Source: Enterococcus alishanensis
GTDB taxonomy: Bacteria; Bacillota; Bacilli; Lactobacillales; Enterococcaceae
Assembly: GCF_019218635.1 (NCBI RefSeq)
Contig: NZ_JAHUZB010000003.1
Coordinates: 62,001 to 126,000, forward strand
Reading direction: 5' to 3'
Length of the DNA stretch: 64,000 nt
Shown here in pieces: positions 1-8,220 of this stretch (position 1 is its first letter; every line of letters starts with the position of its first letter). The position numbers were made by a program, and so were the translations under genes. Below the pieces are notes generated by a model. That model was not told where the DNA came from. It was given only the letters and a program-made list of their open reading frames with translations, and did no database searches.

Positions 1-2
1 AA

Positions 3-638
3 AAAACTTTAAAAGATGTTGATTTAATTATCACTGCTATTAAGTTGTCCGATACCCAAGGCATTCCAGTTGCTTATGTTTCTGCTTTGCCAACTTATGA
101 AGAAATCAATGCCATTATTAAACAATTATCCCAAATCGTCGCCAAAGAAAAAAGTTTCAAGACAAAAGCAATTTATTCAACTTCTTATTCGATTTCGACG
201 GTCTTAGATCCGCAGTTGATTTTTTTAAATTTAACATTGGCAAGCCAAGCAGAAGTACTGTTGTTTTTAAATCAGCAATTTCACTTAAAAGGCTACGTGA
301 CAGAAGCTTTTAAAGAAGCGATTTTTGAACGAGAAAAATTAGGCTCAACGGGATTGAGTACTGGCGTGGCGATTCCTCATGCCAGCCCCGAGACAGTTTT
401 AGCCACCAAAGCCGCCATTATCACTTTAAAAAAACCAATTAAATGGGGCGAGACAGAGATTCGTTTAGTTGTTTTATTAGCGATTTCTGAAGAGGACATG
501 CCAGTTGCAAAAAATATGCTGGCCTCTATTTACAACATTTTAAGTTCCCAAGCAAAAATCCAGCAACTGATTGCTTGTGAATCGGCTACGGAAATTATTC
601 AAATTCTACGTTCAGAGAGGAATGACAATTATGACTGA
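3..638 (+). CDS. PRD-type PTS-regulated transcriptional regulator, C-terminal part (5' truncated)
   Basis: The reading frame is open from the window edge, so only the C-terminal ~211 residues are visible. It begins inside what looks like an EIIB(Gat)-like domain (the stretch DLIITA followed by a linker) and continues into a complete PTS EIIA type 2 domain, recognisable by the GVAIPHAS motif whose His is the usual phosphorylation site. This C-terminal arrangement is typical of BglG/MtlR-family PRD activators, which sense PTS phosphorylation state. It sits directly upstream of a galactitol-type PTS operon and its stop overlaps the next gene's start region, so it probably activates that operon. 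The HTH and PRD domains lie outside the window, so the identification rests on the tail alone. Confidence 0.8.
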   Translation, partial: KTLKDVDLIITAIKLSDTQGIPVAYVSALPTYEEINAIIKQLSQIVAKEKSFKTKAIYSTSYSISTVLDPQLIFLNLTLASQAEVLLFLNQQFHLKGYVTEAFKEAIFEREKLGSTGLSTGVAIPHASPETVLATKAAIITLKKPIKWGETEIRLVVLLAISEEDMPVAKNMLASIYNILSSQAKIQQLIACESATEIIQILRSERNDNYD

Positions 639-1092
639 GTTTTTTAATGAAGAGATTACTTTGTTTCAGCAAGAAGCAGACTCAGCTGCGGAGGCGTTAA
701 AAAGTCTGGCGGAAGTCTTTCAAGAAAAAAAACTTGTGACGACTGATTTTTATCAGAATATTTTAAAAAGAGAGGAGGCTTTTCCAACAGGGTTAGATGT
801 GAATGGTATTGGTGTGGCATTACCTCATACCGATAGCGAATTTGTTCATCGTTCACAAGTTGGTTTCTTATCTTTAAAACAACCAGTCAGCTTTTTTCAA
901 ATGGGTACCACCGATCAACCGGTGAAAGTCCAAATTATCTTCATGCTAGCTTTAAAAGAACCACATCAACAACTAACAATGCTTCAAAATTTGATTGCGA
1001 TGTTTCAAAAAGAAGGAGTTTTACAGCAATTATTAGCGGTTGATCAAACAGCCGATTATTTATCAATCATTCATGAAAGTGGGCTTTATTAA
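631..1092 (+). CDS. PTS EIIA component, galactitol/fructose type
   Basis: This is a 153-residue cytoplasmic EIIA type 2 protein that passes phosphate from HPr to its EIIB. The motif GVALPHTDSE places the phospho-acceptor at about His66. The start at 631 is preferred because AGAGAGG at 614-620 lies at proper distance; the ATG at 622 is too close to it. The gene overlaps the upstream regulator by a few bases and is followed after 17 bases by the EIIC gene, so it belongs to one operon with the EIIC and EIIB genes. Its domain is a paralogue of the EIIA domain fused to the regulator. The sugar cannot be read from the sequence. Confidence 0.9.
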   Translation: MTEFFNEEITLFQQEADSAAEALKSLAEVFQEKKLVTTDFYQNILKREEAFPTGLDVNGIGVALPHTDSEFVHRSQVGFLSLKQPVSFFQMGTTDQPVKVQIIFMLALKEPHQQLTMLQNLIAMFQKEGVLQQLLAVDQTADYLSIIHESGLY

Positions 1093-1109
1093 TCAAGGAG
1101 GGGAAAATT

Positions 1110-2450
1110 ATGTTAGATGCATTACAGTGGTTTGTCGATTTAGGTGCAACAGTTGTGTTACCGATTTTGATATTTATTTTTGGTTTGGCTTTAGGAACAA
1201 AACCGGGGAAAGCTTTCTCGGCCGCATTAACGGTGGGTGTCGGATTTGTCGGCTTGAACTTGGTGATCGATTTATTAACCAATAGTTTAGGACCCGCCGC
1301 ACAAGCGATGGTAGAACGCTTTGGGCTGAACTTAACAACGATCGATGTAGGTTGGCCGGCAGCTGCCGCGATTTCTTATGGTACGATTTTAGGTTCTTTA
1401 GCGATTCCGATTGCGGTTGCTTTAAATGTAATTTTGATTGTTGTTGGTTTAACGAAGACTTTAAATGTCGATGTTTGGAATCTTTGGCATGCAGCTTTTA
1501 TCGCTTCATTGGTCTATGCTTTAACCAATAATTTTGCGATGGGGATTGCAGCGACTGTTATTTACACGATGATGATTTTAGTATTTGGTGATATTCTTGG
1601 TCCTGTTATTAATAAATTTTATAGTTTTCCAAATATTACTTTCCCTCACGGAACAGCGATTCCCGGTTTTATTATTGCTTTACCGTTTAATTGGTTGTTT
1701 GATCGAATTCCGGGGATTAAAAATTGGAAGGCCGATCCAGAAACGATTCAAGAAAAATTTGGTGTCTTTGGTGATTCCACTGTAATGGGTTTTATTATCG
1801 GGTTAGCAATGGGTATTTTAGCTGGGTATGATGTTGCCGGCATTGGACAATTAGCGATCCAAACCAGTGCAGTGATGGTGATTATGCCGCGGATGGTTTC
1901 ATTATTGATGGAAGGTTTGACACCTATTTCAGAAGCAGCCAATACATTTGTCCAAAAACGTTTTCCAGGGCGAGAATTATATATCGGGATGGATGCGGCG
2001 TTATCAGTTGGACATCCGGCAGTTTTGTCATCTTCTTTAATTTTAGTGCCGATTACAATTTTCTTAGCAGTTATTTTACCAGGCAATACCACTTTACCAT
2101 TTGGTGACTTGGCGACGATTCCATTTCTAGTTTGTTTAATGGCAGCCGTTTTTAATGGCAATATTATTCGGACAATTATTGCGGGAACCATGTATATGGC
2201 TTCAATTTTATACATTACTTCATGGGTAGCACCATTAGTAACTAGTGCAGCAAAAGCAGCCAGCTTTGATTTACAAGGACAAGCGTCAATTACAGCTCTA
2301 GCAGAAGGTGGTCTATGGACAACTTGGATGTATGTGGGCTTGACGAAATTATTTAGCTGGGGTGGATTAATTGCCATTGGAATTGTTATTTTAGCCTTAA
2401 TGATTTACGTGAATAAAGTTTTACCAAAAAAACAAAGTCAAAATGCATAA
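1110..2450 (+). CDS. PTS EIIC component, galactitol (GatC) family
   Basis: This is a 446-residue polytopic membrane protein of the galactitol/sugar-phosphotransferase GatC family. It begins with a short amphipathic segment and then alternates long hydrophobic stretches with a loop around residues 190-225 (ending EKFGVFGDS). GatC proteins form the sugar channel of a PTS whose EIIA and EIIB are separate polypeptides, as here. The start follows AAGGAGGGG by a good spacing. It is a full-length relative of the second GatC-type permease at 11727-13154. The family carries galactitol, arabitol and other polyols or ketoses, so the substrate remains open. Confidence 0.92.
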   Translation: MLDALQWFVDLGATVVLPILIFIFGLALGTKPGKAFSAALTVGVGFVGLNLVIDLLTNSLGPAAQAMVERFGLNLTTIDVGWPAAAAISYGTILGSLAIPIAVALNVILIVVGLTKTLNVDVWNLWHAAFIASLVYALTNNFAMGIAATVIYTMMILVFGDILGPVINKFYSFPNITFPHGTAIPGFIIALPFNWLFDRIPGIKNWKADPETIQEKFGVFGDSTVMGFIIGLAMGILAGYDVAGIGQLAIQTSAVMVIMPRMVSLLMEGLTPISEAANTFVQKRFPGRELYIGMDAALSVGHPAVLSSSLILVPITIFLAVILPGNTTLPFGDLATIPFLVCLMAAVFNGNIIRTIIAGTMYMASILYITSWVAPLVTSAAKAASFDLQGQASITALAEGGLWTTWMYVGLTKLFSWGGLIAIGIVILALMIYVNKVLPKKQSQNA

Positions 2451-2475
2451 GACAAATTTGAGAGGACTGTTTTAA

Positions 2476-2760
2476 ATGAAAAAATTACTGATTATGTGTG
2501 GCACCGGTGTAGCAACTTCGACTGTTGTAACGGGCAAAATGAAAGAATGGCTGAAGGAAAAAGGCTTAGAAAATGAAGTCAAATTATACCAATCAAAAGT
2601 TGCAGATGAAGTCAACAAAATTGATGACTATGATGTGGTTGTAACGACCACTGTTGTGCCAGATAAAATCAAAGACAAAGTCATCATGGGCATTCCTTTA
2701 TTGACGGGTATTGGTGCTGATGCGATGTATCAAGAAATCGAAGCAAAATTAAAAGAATAA
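2476..2760 (+). CDS. PTS EIIB component, galactitol (GatB) family
   Basis: This is a 94-residue EIIB protein with the characteristic N-terminal P-loop motif CGTGVATST; Cys8 is the expected phosphocysteine. It accepts phosphate from the EIIA encoded at 631 and phosphorylates the sugar bound by the EIIC encoded at 1110. The length matches GatB proteins. It lies 25 bases after the EIIC gene and is followed by a strong intercistronic hairpin, which may mark a processing point between the PTS genes and the two enzymes downstream. Confidence 0.92.
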   Translation: MKKLLIMCGTGVATSTVVTGKMKEWLKEKGLENEVKLYQSKVADEVNKIDDYDVVVTTTVVPDKIKDKVIMGIPLLTGIGADAMYQEIEAKLKE

Positions 2761-2765
2761 AGAGG

Positions 2766-2803
2766 AGATTGAAGTAAGAATGTAAAAATTTTTACTTCAA
2801 TCT
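2766..2803 (+). other. Intercistronic 12-bp perfect stem-loop
   Basis: AGATTGAAGTAA at 2766-2777 is the exact reverse complement of TTACTTCAATCT at 2792-2803, with a 14-base AT-rich loop. The downstream sequence has no clean T-run, so this is more likely an mRNA processing or stability element, or a weak attenuator, than a full terminator. It separates the PTS genes from the isomerase gene. Confidence 0.6.
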
Positions 2804-2828
2804 ATTTCATTAGACTGGAGGCGTTTAA

Positions 2829-3524
2829 ATGTCAAAACGAACCTTGCGAACACCCTTTTTTTCGGTGAATCCTAAATCTTACTTATTTGGTGAAGAAGCT
2901 GTTCAATTTGCGATTGCTTTAGATCAATTAGCTGAAAAGTATGATGTGGATGTCTTGTTTACTTGCCAACATGCCGATTTGTATCGCGTAAGCCAAGCTG
3001 TTCAGCACTTATTTGTCACTGCTCAGCATATGGATGGACATCAAATCGGTCGCGGTATGGGAAAAATATTGCCGGAAAGTATTTTAGCTGCTGGCGCGGA
3101 AGCAACCTTTTTAAACCACGCCGAACATCCCATGATGGTAGAAGATTTGGTCAATGCCATCAAACGAGCACAAGCTCTGGGAATTTTAACGATTGCCTGC
3201 GCCAACTCGATCGCGGAAGCTCAAACAATCGCTACATTAGCACCAGATATGATGGTGTGTGAACCAACTGAATTAATCGGAACTGGAAAATCTAGTGATG
3301 TTGACTATATGAAACAAACCAACGAAGCCGTTCGTCAAGTGAATCCTGATATTTTAATTCTACAAGGTGCCGGCATTTCAACAGTCGCAGATGTAGAAAA
3401 AGCTTTAAAATCAGGAGCTGATGCCACCGGTGGCACAAGTGGCATTGTAGCAGCTGAAAATCCTTTAAAAATAGCCGAAGAAATGATTGTAACAGTCGCA
3501 AAATATAAAAAGGAGGCCAATTAA
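2829..3524 (+). CDS. Triose-phosphate isomerase family enzyme, short archaeal-type
   Basis: This is a 231-residue TIM-barrel protein of the short form typical of archaeal triose-phosphate isomerases. The catalytic set is present: Asn14/Lys16 in FSVNPK, His97 in FLNHAEH, Glu145 in CEPTELIGTG, and a C-terminal phosphate-binding loop (GISTVADVE followed by GADATGGTSG). It would therefore isomerise a small ketose/aldose phosphate. Its place in a PTS operon rather than with glycolytic genes suggests a pathway-specific role; TIM homologues act on erythrulose phosphates in tetritol catabolism, but that substrate is a guess here. Its stop codon overlaps the start of the next gene, so the two are translationally coupled. 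Confidence 0.85.
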   Translation: MSKRTLRTPFFSVNPKSYLFGEEAVQFAIALDQLAEKYDVDVLFTCQHADLYRVSQAVQHLFVTAQHMDGHQIGRGMGKILPESILAAGAEATFLNHAEHPMMVEDLVNAIKRAQALGILTIACANSIAEAQTIATLAPDMMVCEPTELIGTGKSSDVDYMKQTNEAVRQVNPDILILQGAGISTVADVEKALKSGADATGGTSGIVAAENPLKIAEEMIVTVAKYKKEAN

Positions 3525-4039
3525 TGATTTTCAAAAAAGAAGCTTTAACACTGCGTTCCAATGGTCGAAGAGTGAGTTATCATAACATTACCAAAGAAAT
3601 CAAAGAACTGGTGGCTAATAGTGGTATCACCAACGGAATGTGTGTGGTCCAATCACCACATACTACTTGTTCAGTTATTTTTGAAGAATTTATGCATGAT
3701 TTAGATTGGAACGGTGACGAATATTTACAAGTCGATTTAAACCGAATTTTAGATAAAATCGTTCCTCGTGAGCTATCAGAGGATACGGGATATCGTTATC
3801 CTGGACCGAAACATTTAGATTTTTTATTGGCAATCCAAAATCCTGATTACCAAGGCGATCCTTCGACCATATTAAATGGTGATGCTCACATTCGTGCATC
3901 ATTTTTTGGCGCCAGTGAAACCTTTGTAGTATCCGAGGGAAAGATTATGACCGGCGAGGTTGGTTCGGTTTATTTCATTGATTTTGATCAAAACAGAGAA
4001 CGAAATCGAACTTGTTACGTGATGGTGATGGGTGAGTAA
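3524..4039 (+). CDS. YjbQ/UPF0047 family protein
   Basis: This 171-residue protein belongs to the YjbQ (UPF0047) family, shown by the conserved HTTCSVIFEE motif (His46-Cys49) and a later DAHIRASFFGASE segment. Family members have been linked to weak thiamine-phosphate synthase activity, but their physiological role is unsettled. At 171 residues it is longer than the usual ~130-140 residue form, the extra part lying between the two motifs. It is the last gene of the operon, starts inside the stop codon of the isomerase gene, and is followed by a terminator. Coupling to a sugar isomerase and a PTS suggests a metabolic or repair role on a sugar phosphate; this is inference. Confidence 0.8.
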   Translation: MIFKKEALTLRSNGRRVSYHNITKEIKELVANSGITNGMCVVQSPHTTCSVIFEEFMHDLDWNGDEYLQVDLNRILDKIVPRELSEDTGYRYPGPKHLDFLLAIQNPDYQGDPSTILNGDAHIRASFFGASETFVVSEGKIMTGEVGSVYFIDFDQNRERNRTCYVMVMGE

Positions 4040-4080
4040 TCAGCTTTAGCAAAATACTTTTTAGTAATCATAAATGAGGA

Positions 4081-4120
4081 CAAACAGTTAGGGATTTTTT
4101 TCTAGCTGTTTGGTTTTTTT
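4081..4120 (+). terminator. Rho-independent terminator of the first PTS operon
   Basis: CAAACAG-TTAG pairs with CTAG-CTGTTTG around a T-rich loop and is followed by a run of seven T residues. It lies 41 bases after the YjbQ stop codon. Confidence 0.8.
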
Positions 4121-4269
4121 ATTTGATTAATAATTTCTAAAATAACAAATGATAGCACAATTATACTTAATCAAATTTTTCTATCAAATATGAAAATATC
4201 CACAAGAGTATAAAAAAATTTGTTGAATAGGGATTTTTCCATATGAATCATAAAGAGACTTATTTTCTA

Positions 4270-4298
4270 TTGGTTTTCTGTTCAGTCTATAGTATTAT
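4270..4298 (+). promoter_or_regulatory. Putative sigma-A promoter for the DeoR regulator gene
   Basis: TTGGTT (4270-4275) and TATTAT (4293-4298) are separated by 17 bases and lie about 30 bases upstream of the start codon. The match is moderate. Confidence 0.5.
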
Positions 4299-4326
4299 TC
4301 TAAAAAACAAAATATGAGGTGTAAGA

Positions 4327-5085
4327 ATGAAAAGTAGACAGGAAGCGATTATTAGAATATTGAACCAAAAGAAGTATGTCTCAGTAGCAGGTTTGGTTAC
4401 TCAGTTGCATTATAGTGAAAGTACGATTCGACGAGATTTAACAGCTTTAGAAAAATTAAAATTAGTAAAAAGAACAGCCGGCGGGGCAGTTTTAATCAAA
4501 GATAATTTGATTGAAAATCCCTATTTAATAAAATACAAAATCAATACCGAAGAAAAAAGCTTGATCGCTGAATTAGCGATTGATTTTATCGAGGATTATT
4601 CGACAGTCTTTTTAGATGCTAGCTCAACCAGTCGTTTTTTAGCTGAAAAAATTGGTAAAAATAGAGAAAACGTCAAAGTTATTACTCCTAATTTGATGAC
4701 AGCGTTAGAAATAGACAGTCAGCCGAAAAATAATGTGTATTGTATAGGTGGTTTAGTAACTGATGGTAAGGTAGGTGGTTCATTAAGTGAGAAGCTTTTG
4801 CGGGAGTTACAGGTAGATTTTGCCTTTGTTTCTTGTCGTGGTTATGACAATCTGTTTGGCGCATCAGATATTTTAGAATCAGAGGCAGGGATCAAAAAAA
4901 CAGTGATTGCTAACAGTCAAAAGGTGGCTTTATTGTTAGATTATTCTAAATTTGATAAGCATTATACTTTCCAAAGTGTGCCAGCACAAAAAATTGATTA
5001 CATGATTACGGATAAAAAACCAGCAGCTAAATTTATGCCGGAGGAGAATGGTTTAGACTATGAATTAATTTATTGGAATGATTAA
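4327..5085 (+). CDS. DeoR-family transcriptional regulator
   Basis: This 252-residue protein has an N-terminal DeoR winged helix (about residues 3-55, including YSESTIRRDLTALE) and a C-terminal DeoRC sugar-phosphate sensor domain with FLDASST and the IGG motif. DeoR proteins of this type usually repress sugar operons and release DNA when a phosphorylated sugar binds. It lies between two PTS loci with its own terminator and probable promoter. By position it most likely controls the downstream aldolase/dehydrogenase/mannose-type PTS operon, since the upstream operon has its own PRD regulator. No operator was identified with confidence. Confidence 0.9.
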   Translation: MKSRQEAIIRILNQKKYVSVAGLVTQLHYSESTIRRDLTALEKLKLVKRTAGGAVLIKDNLIENPYLIKYKINTEEKSLIAELAIDFIEDYSTVFLDASSTSRFLAEKIGKNRENVKVITPNLMTALEIDSQPKNNVYCIGGLVTDGKVGGSLSEKLLRELQVDFAFVSCRGYDNLFGASDILESEAGIKKTVIANSQKVALLLDYSKFDKHYTFQSVPAQKIDYMITDKKPAAKFMPEENGLDYELIYWND

Positions 5086-5147
5086 AACCTGCCAAATTTC
5101 AAATTTGAAGGGTGAAAAATAGCGGATAAATAGAAATTTTATAATGT

Positions 5148-5193
5148 AATGCCTCAATGTGACTAAGTTCAGTCATGTTAGGGCATTTTTTTT
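5148..5193 (+). terminator. Rho-independent terminator after the DeoR gene
   Basis: AATGCC pairs with GGCATT, with a second inner pairing GTGACT/AGTCAT, and is followed by a T-run. It separates the regulator from the aldolase operon. Confidence 0.75.
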
Positions 5194-5218
5194 GACTGAA
5201 ATCCTTCTTGCTTTTCAT

Positions 5219-5244
5219 TTGAATGTAAGCGTATTTTTCTATGG
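5219..5244 (+). promoter_or_regulatory. Promoter region with overlapping cre (CcpA) site for the second PTS operon
   Basis: ATGTAAGCGTATTTT at 5223-5237 matches the catabolite-responsive element consensus WTGNAANCGNWNNCW except at the penultimate C. A possible -35 TTGAAT (5219-5224) overlaps it, with a weak TGGTAT 17 bases downstream. A cre at the promoter predicts repression by CcpA in glucose. Confidence 0.55.
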
Positions 5245-5296
5245 TATTCTGACCTTGTAAAAAAGAACACAAACTTTTTGAAGGGAAGTTGAAGTA

Positions 5297-6151
5297 ATGT
5301 TAGTAAATTTAAAAACGGTATTAGAAAAGGCTAAAACTGAAAAATATGCTGTAGGAGCTTTTAATGCGACTGATTTAAATACAGCGCGAGGAATTATTGC
5401 AGCTGCAGAAGCTGAAAACGCACCAGTGATTTTGCAATTTGCGGAGGTTCATGGACAATACATTTCTTTGGAGCAGGCGGCATCGATGTATTTGCAACTG
5501 GCACAGACAGCCAAGGTACCGGTAGTTGTCCATTTAGATCATGGTGAAAATTTTGACACAATTGTTAAGGCCATGCACTTAGGTTTTACCTCTGTCATGG
5601 TAGACGCATCGACCCAACCTTTTAAAGAAAATATCACGCGGACCAATCAAGTCTTGGAAATTGCTCGAGCATTAAATGTCTCGGTGGAAGCTGAATTGGG
5701 AATCATGAACGCAGAAGACGGCAGTGGTGCTTTAGATTATGACCAGATGGATGATACTTACACTAATGTTGCAGAAGCAGCGGAATTTGTTAAAGCTACT
5801 GACGTGGATGCACTAGCGATTGCTTTTGGTACAGTTCATGGATTATATAAAGCTGAACCTCATTTGAATTATCAACGAATTAAAGAAATTCATGATAAAA
5901 CCAACAAACCATTGGTCATGCACGGTGGTTCTGGTTTGAAAGATGAAGAATATCGTGAATCGATAAAAAATGGGATTACTAAAATCAATTATTATTCCAC
6001 CATGTCATACGAAGTCACGAATGGTTTACGAGATTATTTAAACAAAAATAGTGATGCTTTTCTATTTGATGTAGACATGAAGACAATCGAACTAGTTAAA
6101 GAAAATATTGCTGCAAAAATTCGTGTGTTTGGATCATCTAATAAGGCATAA
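5297..6151 (+). CDS. Class II ketose-bisphosphate aldolase (fructose/tagatose-bisphosphate aldolase family)
   Basis: This 284-residue enzyme is a zinc-dependent class II aldolase of the Fba/GatY/KbaY family. It shows HLDHGENFD (Asp81 catalytic, His82 zinc ligand), EAELGIM (around Glu133), FGTVHGLY (His181) and VMHGGSGL (His209). It would cleave a ketose-1,6-bisphosphate or related ketose phosphate to dihydroxyacetone phosphate plus an aldehyde. It is first in an operon with a zinc dehydrogenase and a mannose-type PTS. The overall sequence resembles tagatose-bisphosphate aldolases at least as well as glycolytic Fba, and the context favours a sugar-specific role. Confidence 0.88.
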   Translation: MLVNLKTVLEKAKTEKYAVGAFNATDLNTARGIIAAAEAENAPVILQFAEVHGQYISLEQAASMYLQLAQTAKVPVVVHLDHGENFDTIVKAMHLGFTSVMVDASTQPFKENITRTNQVLEIARALNVSVEAELGIMNAEDGSGALDYDQMDDTYTNVAEAAEFVKATDVDALAIAFGTVHGLYKAEPHLNYQRIKEIHDKTNKPLVMHGGSGLKDEEYRESIKNGITKINYYSTMSYEVTNGLRDYLNKNSDAFLFDVDMKTIELVKENIAAKIRVFGSSNKA

Positions 6152-6163
6152 GGAGGAAATCTG

Positions 6164-7258
6164 ATGACAAAATCTAGTAAAATTGCTGTTTTGACTGGTG
6201 AAAAAACAATCGAACTTAAAGAAGTTGAGATTCCAGAAATTAATGAGGATGAGCTTTTAGTAAAAGTTGAAGCATGTGGTATTTGTGGGACTGATGTCCA
6301 TGAATACAAAGGAGATCCATTTAATTATATTCCGATCCATCTAGGGCATGAAGGAACCGGAGAAATCATTAAAATTGGAAAAAATGTAACCGAAGATTAT
6401 TATGGCAAACCATTAAAAGTGGGCGACAAAATTGTGACTGGTTTAAAACCTTGTGGTGAATGCGACACTTGTTTAAATGATCCTGAAAACCTGCATTTGT
6501 GTGAGAATGGTGCGATTTATGGGTTGCTGCCAGGGGAAGAGCATTTCTTAAATGGTTGGTTTGGTGAATATATTAAAATCAATCCTAACAGTGTTATTTT
6601 CAACGTTAGCGATATGGATTTAGACTTGCGAATGCTGATCGAACCTGCTGCTGTCGTAGTTCATGCTGTAGAAAAAGCCAAAGAGATTACAAATTTTAAG
6701 CATCATTCAAATGTAGTTATTCAAGGTTGCGGACCAATTGGGTTGTTACTATTAACTTTAGTCAGAACTATGGGTGTCAGAAATATCATTGCTGTTGATG
6801 GCGACAAAAATCGTTTAGCTTTGGCTAAAAAATTAGGAGCCCATTGGACGGTTAATATAGCTGAAAGTGATGATCCTGTCGCTGAAGTAAAAGCTTTAAC
6901 AAATGGAAAAGGTGCTGACTTTGCCTTTCAATGTACGGGTTCACCTAAAGCTGCAGCAGCCATTTGGAAATATGTTCGTCGTGCTGGAGGAATGTGTGAA
7001 TTGGGTTTCTTTGTTGATAACGGTGAGGCAACTTATAATCCCCATTTAGATATTTGCAATAAAGAAATTAAAGTAGTGGGCTCGTGGACGTACCAATCAA
7101 TTGACTGGATTCAAGCGTGTGAATTTTTAAAAGAAGCGAAGCAACAAAATTTACCAATAAACGAAATCATTACTCATCGTTTTGATTTGGCAGATATTAA
7201 TGAAGCAATGGAAACAAATATTCAGATGGACGGCGTAAAGTTAGGAATTTTTCTATAA
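6164..7258 (+). CDS. Zinc-dependent medium-chain dehydrogenase (sorbitol/threonine dehydrogenase-like)
   Basis: This 364-residue MDR-family enzyme carries the catalytic zinc site (Cys41 in GICGTD, His62/Glu63 in GHEGTG) and a structural zinc lobe with cysteines at 97, 100, 103 and 113. The Rossmann motif QGCGPIGLLLL follows near residue 190. Such enzymes oxidise a secondary alcohol of a polyol or polyol phosphate with NAD(P). Lying 12 bases after the aldolase and upstream of a PTS, it probably oxidises the imported sugar-alcohol phosphate to the ketose phosphate used by the aldolase. The ribosome site AAGGAGG supports the start. Confidence 0.88.
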   Translation: MTKSSKIAVLTGEKTIELKEVEIPEINEDELLVKVEACGICGTDVHEYKGDPFNYIPIHLGHEGTGEIIKIGKNVTEDYYGKPLKVGDKIVTGLKPCGECDTCLNDPENLHLCENGAIYGLLPGEEHFLNGWFGEYIKINPNSVIFNVSDMDLDLRMLIEPAAVVVHAVEKAKEITNFKHHSNVVIQGCGPIGLLLLTLVRTMGVRNIIAVDGDKNRLALAKKLGAHWTVNIAESDDPVAEVKALTNGKGADFAFQCTGSPKAAAAIWKYVRRAGGMCELGFFVDNGEATYNPHLDICNKEIKVVGSWTYQSIDWIQACEFLKEAKQQNLPINEIITHRFDLADINEAMETNIQMDGVKLGIFL

Positions 7259-7285
7259 CCAATGAAATGAAACAGGAGGTAAAAA

Positions 7286-7696
7286 ATGCGTAATATTCTA
7301 ATTGCAACTCATAGCACTTTCGCGTCAGGTATTCAGGGAAGTTTAAACTTGTTAATTGGCGAACGGTCGGAAATTACTGTGATCGATGCCTATGTGGATG
7401 ATACCGATTATACAGAAAAAATAGATGATTTTTTTGAAAAATATAACGATCAAGATGAGTACATTGTTTTTACTGATTTATATGGCGGTAGTGTGAATCA
7501 AAAAATGGTGAATTATAAAAACAAGTATGATTTTCAACTGATTACAGGCTTTAATTTACCTATTTTGCTAGAAATTATTCTGGCTGGTGAGACATTAAAT
7601 AGTTCAATGGTAGAAGAGTTAGTTGAAAAGTGTCGTCAAGAACTATCACTGGTTCACATAGATATGACTGAAGATGATGAAGATGATTTTATTTAA
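7286..7696 (+). CDS. PTS EIIA component, mannose family
   Basis: This 136-residue cytoplasmic EIIA of the mannose/sorbose PTS family has its phospho-acceptor at His9 in ATHSTFASG. It has the family's later FTDLYGGSVNQ segment and an acidic C-terminus. It is followed after 15 bases by the matching EIIB gene and forms one operon with EIIC and EIID. As in many members of this family from lactic-acid bacteria, EIIA and EIIB are separate proteins rather than a ManX-type fusion. Confidence 0.92.
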   Translation: MRNILIATHSTFASGIQGSLNLLIGERSEITVIDAYVDDTDYTEKIDDFFEKYNDQDEYIVFTDLYGGSVNQKMVNYKNKYDFQLITGFNLPILLEIILAGETLNSSMVEELVEKCRQELSLVHIDMTEDDEDDFI

Positions 7697-7711
7697 AAAG
7701 GAGTGGTACTA

Positions 7712-8203
7712 ATGATTAAAGATTTAAGAGTAGATGATCGGTTAATTCATGGACAAATTGCTTTAACGTGGCCTAAAGCATTAGGTGTGAATCGTATTAT
7801 TGTGGCCAATGATGGGGCAAGTCAAGATAAGACGCAACAAATGTCATTAAAAATGGCATTGCCATCAGATGTAAAAGCGTTGATTCGTTCAGTTGAAGAT
7901 ACAGTTACCTTTTTTGACAATCCAAAAGCGAAAGAAGCAGATTTAATGGTGATTGTAGGTAATGTGACCGATGCAGAAAAATTAGCCCAAGCTTTAGGAA
8001 CATTAGTTGAAAGAGTCAACTTAGCCAATGTTGGCCGTTTCGATGGTGTTCCAAAAGAAGAAAAATTGGCAATCGGTTCTTCAATTTTATTAAGTAAAGC
8101 AGAAAGCGAAGCCCTCGATCGTTTATTGAAGATTCCAAATCTAAAAGTAGTTCACCAAATTATTCCAGATAATAGTGCAAAAAAACTTGAAGATATGATG
8201 TAA
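7712..8203 (+). CDS. PTS EIIB component, mannose/sorbose family
   Basis: This 163-residue EIIB begins with the family signature RVDDRLIHGQ, in which His13 is the phosphorylated residue. The start at 7712 is chosen because the in-frame GTG at 7703 lies inside the Shine-Dalgarno sequence AAGGAGTGG. The protein transfers phosphate from the EIIA at 7286 to the sugar carried by EIIC/EIID. Length and motifs are normal for the family. Confidence 0.92.
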   Translation: MIKDLRVDDRLIHGQIALTWPKALGVNRIIVANDGASQDKTQQMSLKMALPSDVKALIRSVEDTVTFFDNPKAKEADLMVIVGNVTDAEKLAQALGTLVERVNLANVGRFDGVPKEEKLAIGSSILLSKAESEALDRLLKIPNLKVVHQIIPDNSAKKLEDMM

Positions 8204-8220
8204 GAAGGAGGAAAAGCGAC

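Noticed and set aside
1748-2377. A 209-codon open frame on the minus strand opposite the first EIIC gene
   Set aside because: It is antisense to a clear GatC permease, has no ribosome site and its translation (rich in Ile, Lys and Pro) is the mirror of hydrophobic codons.
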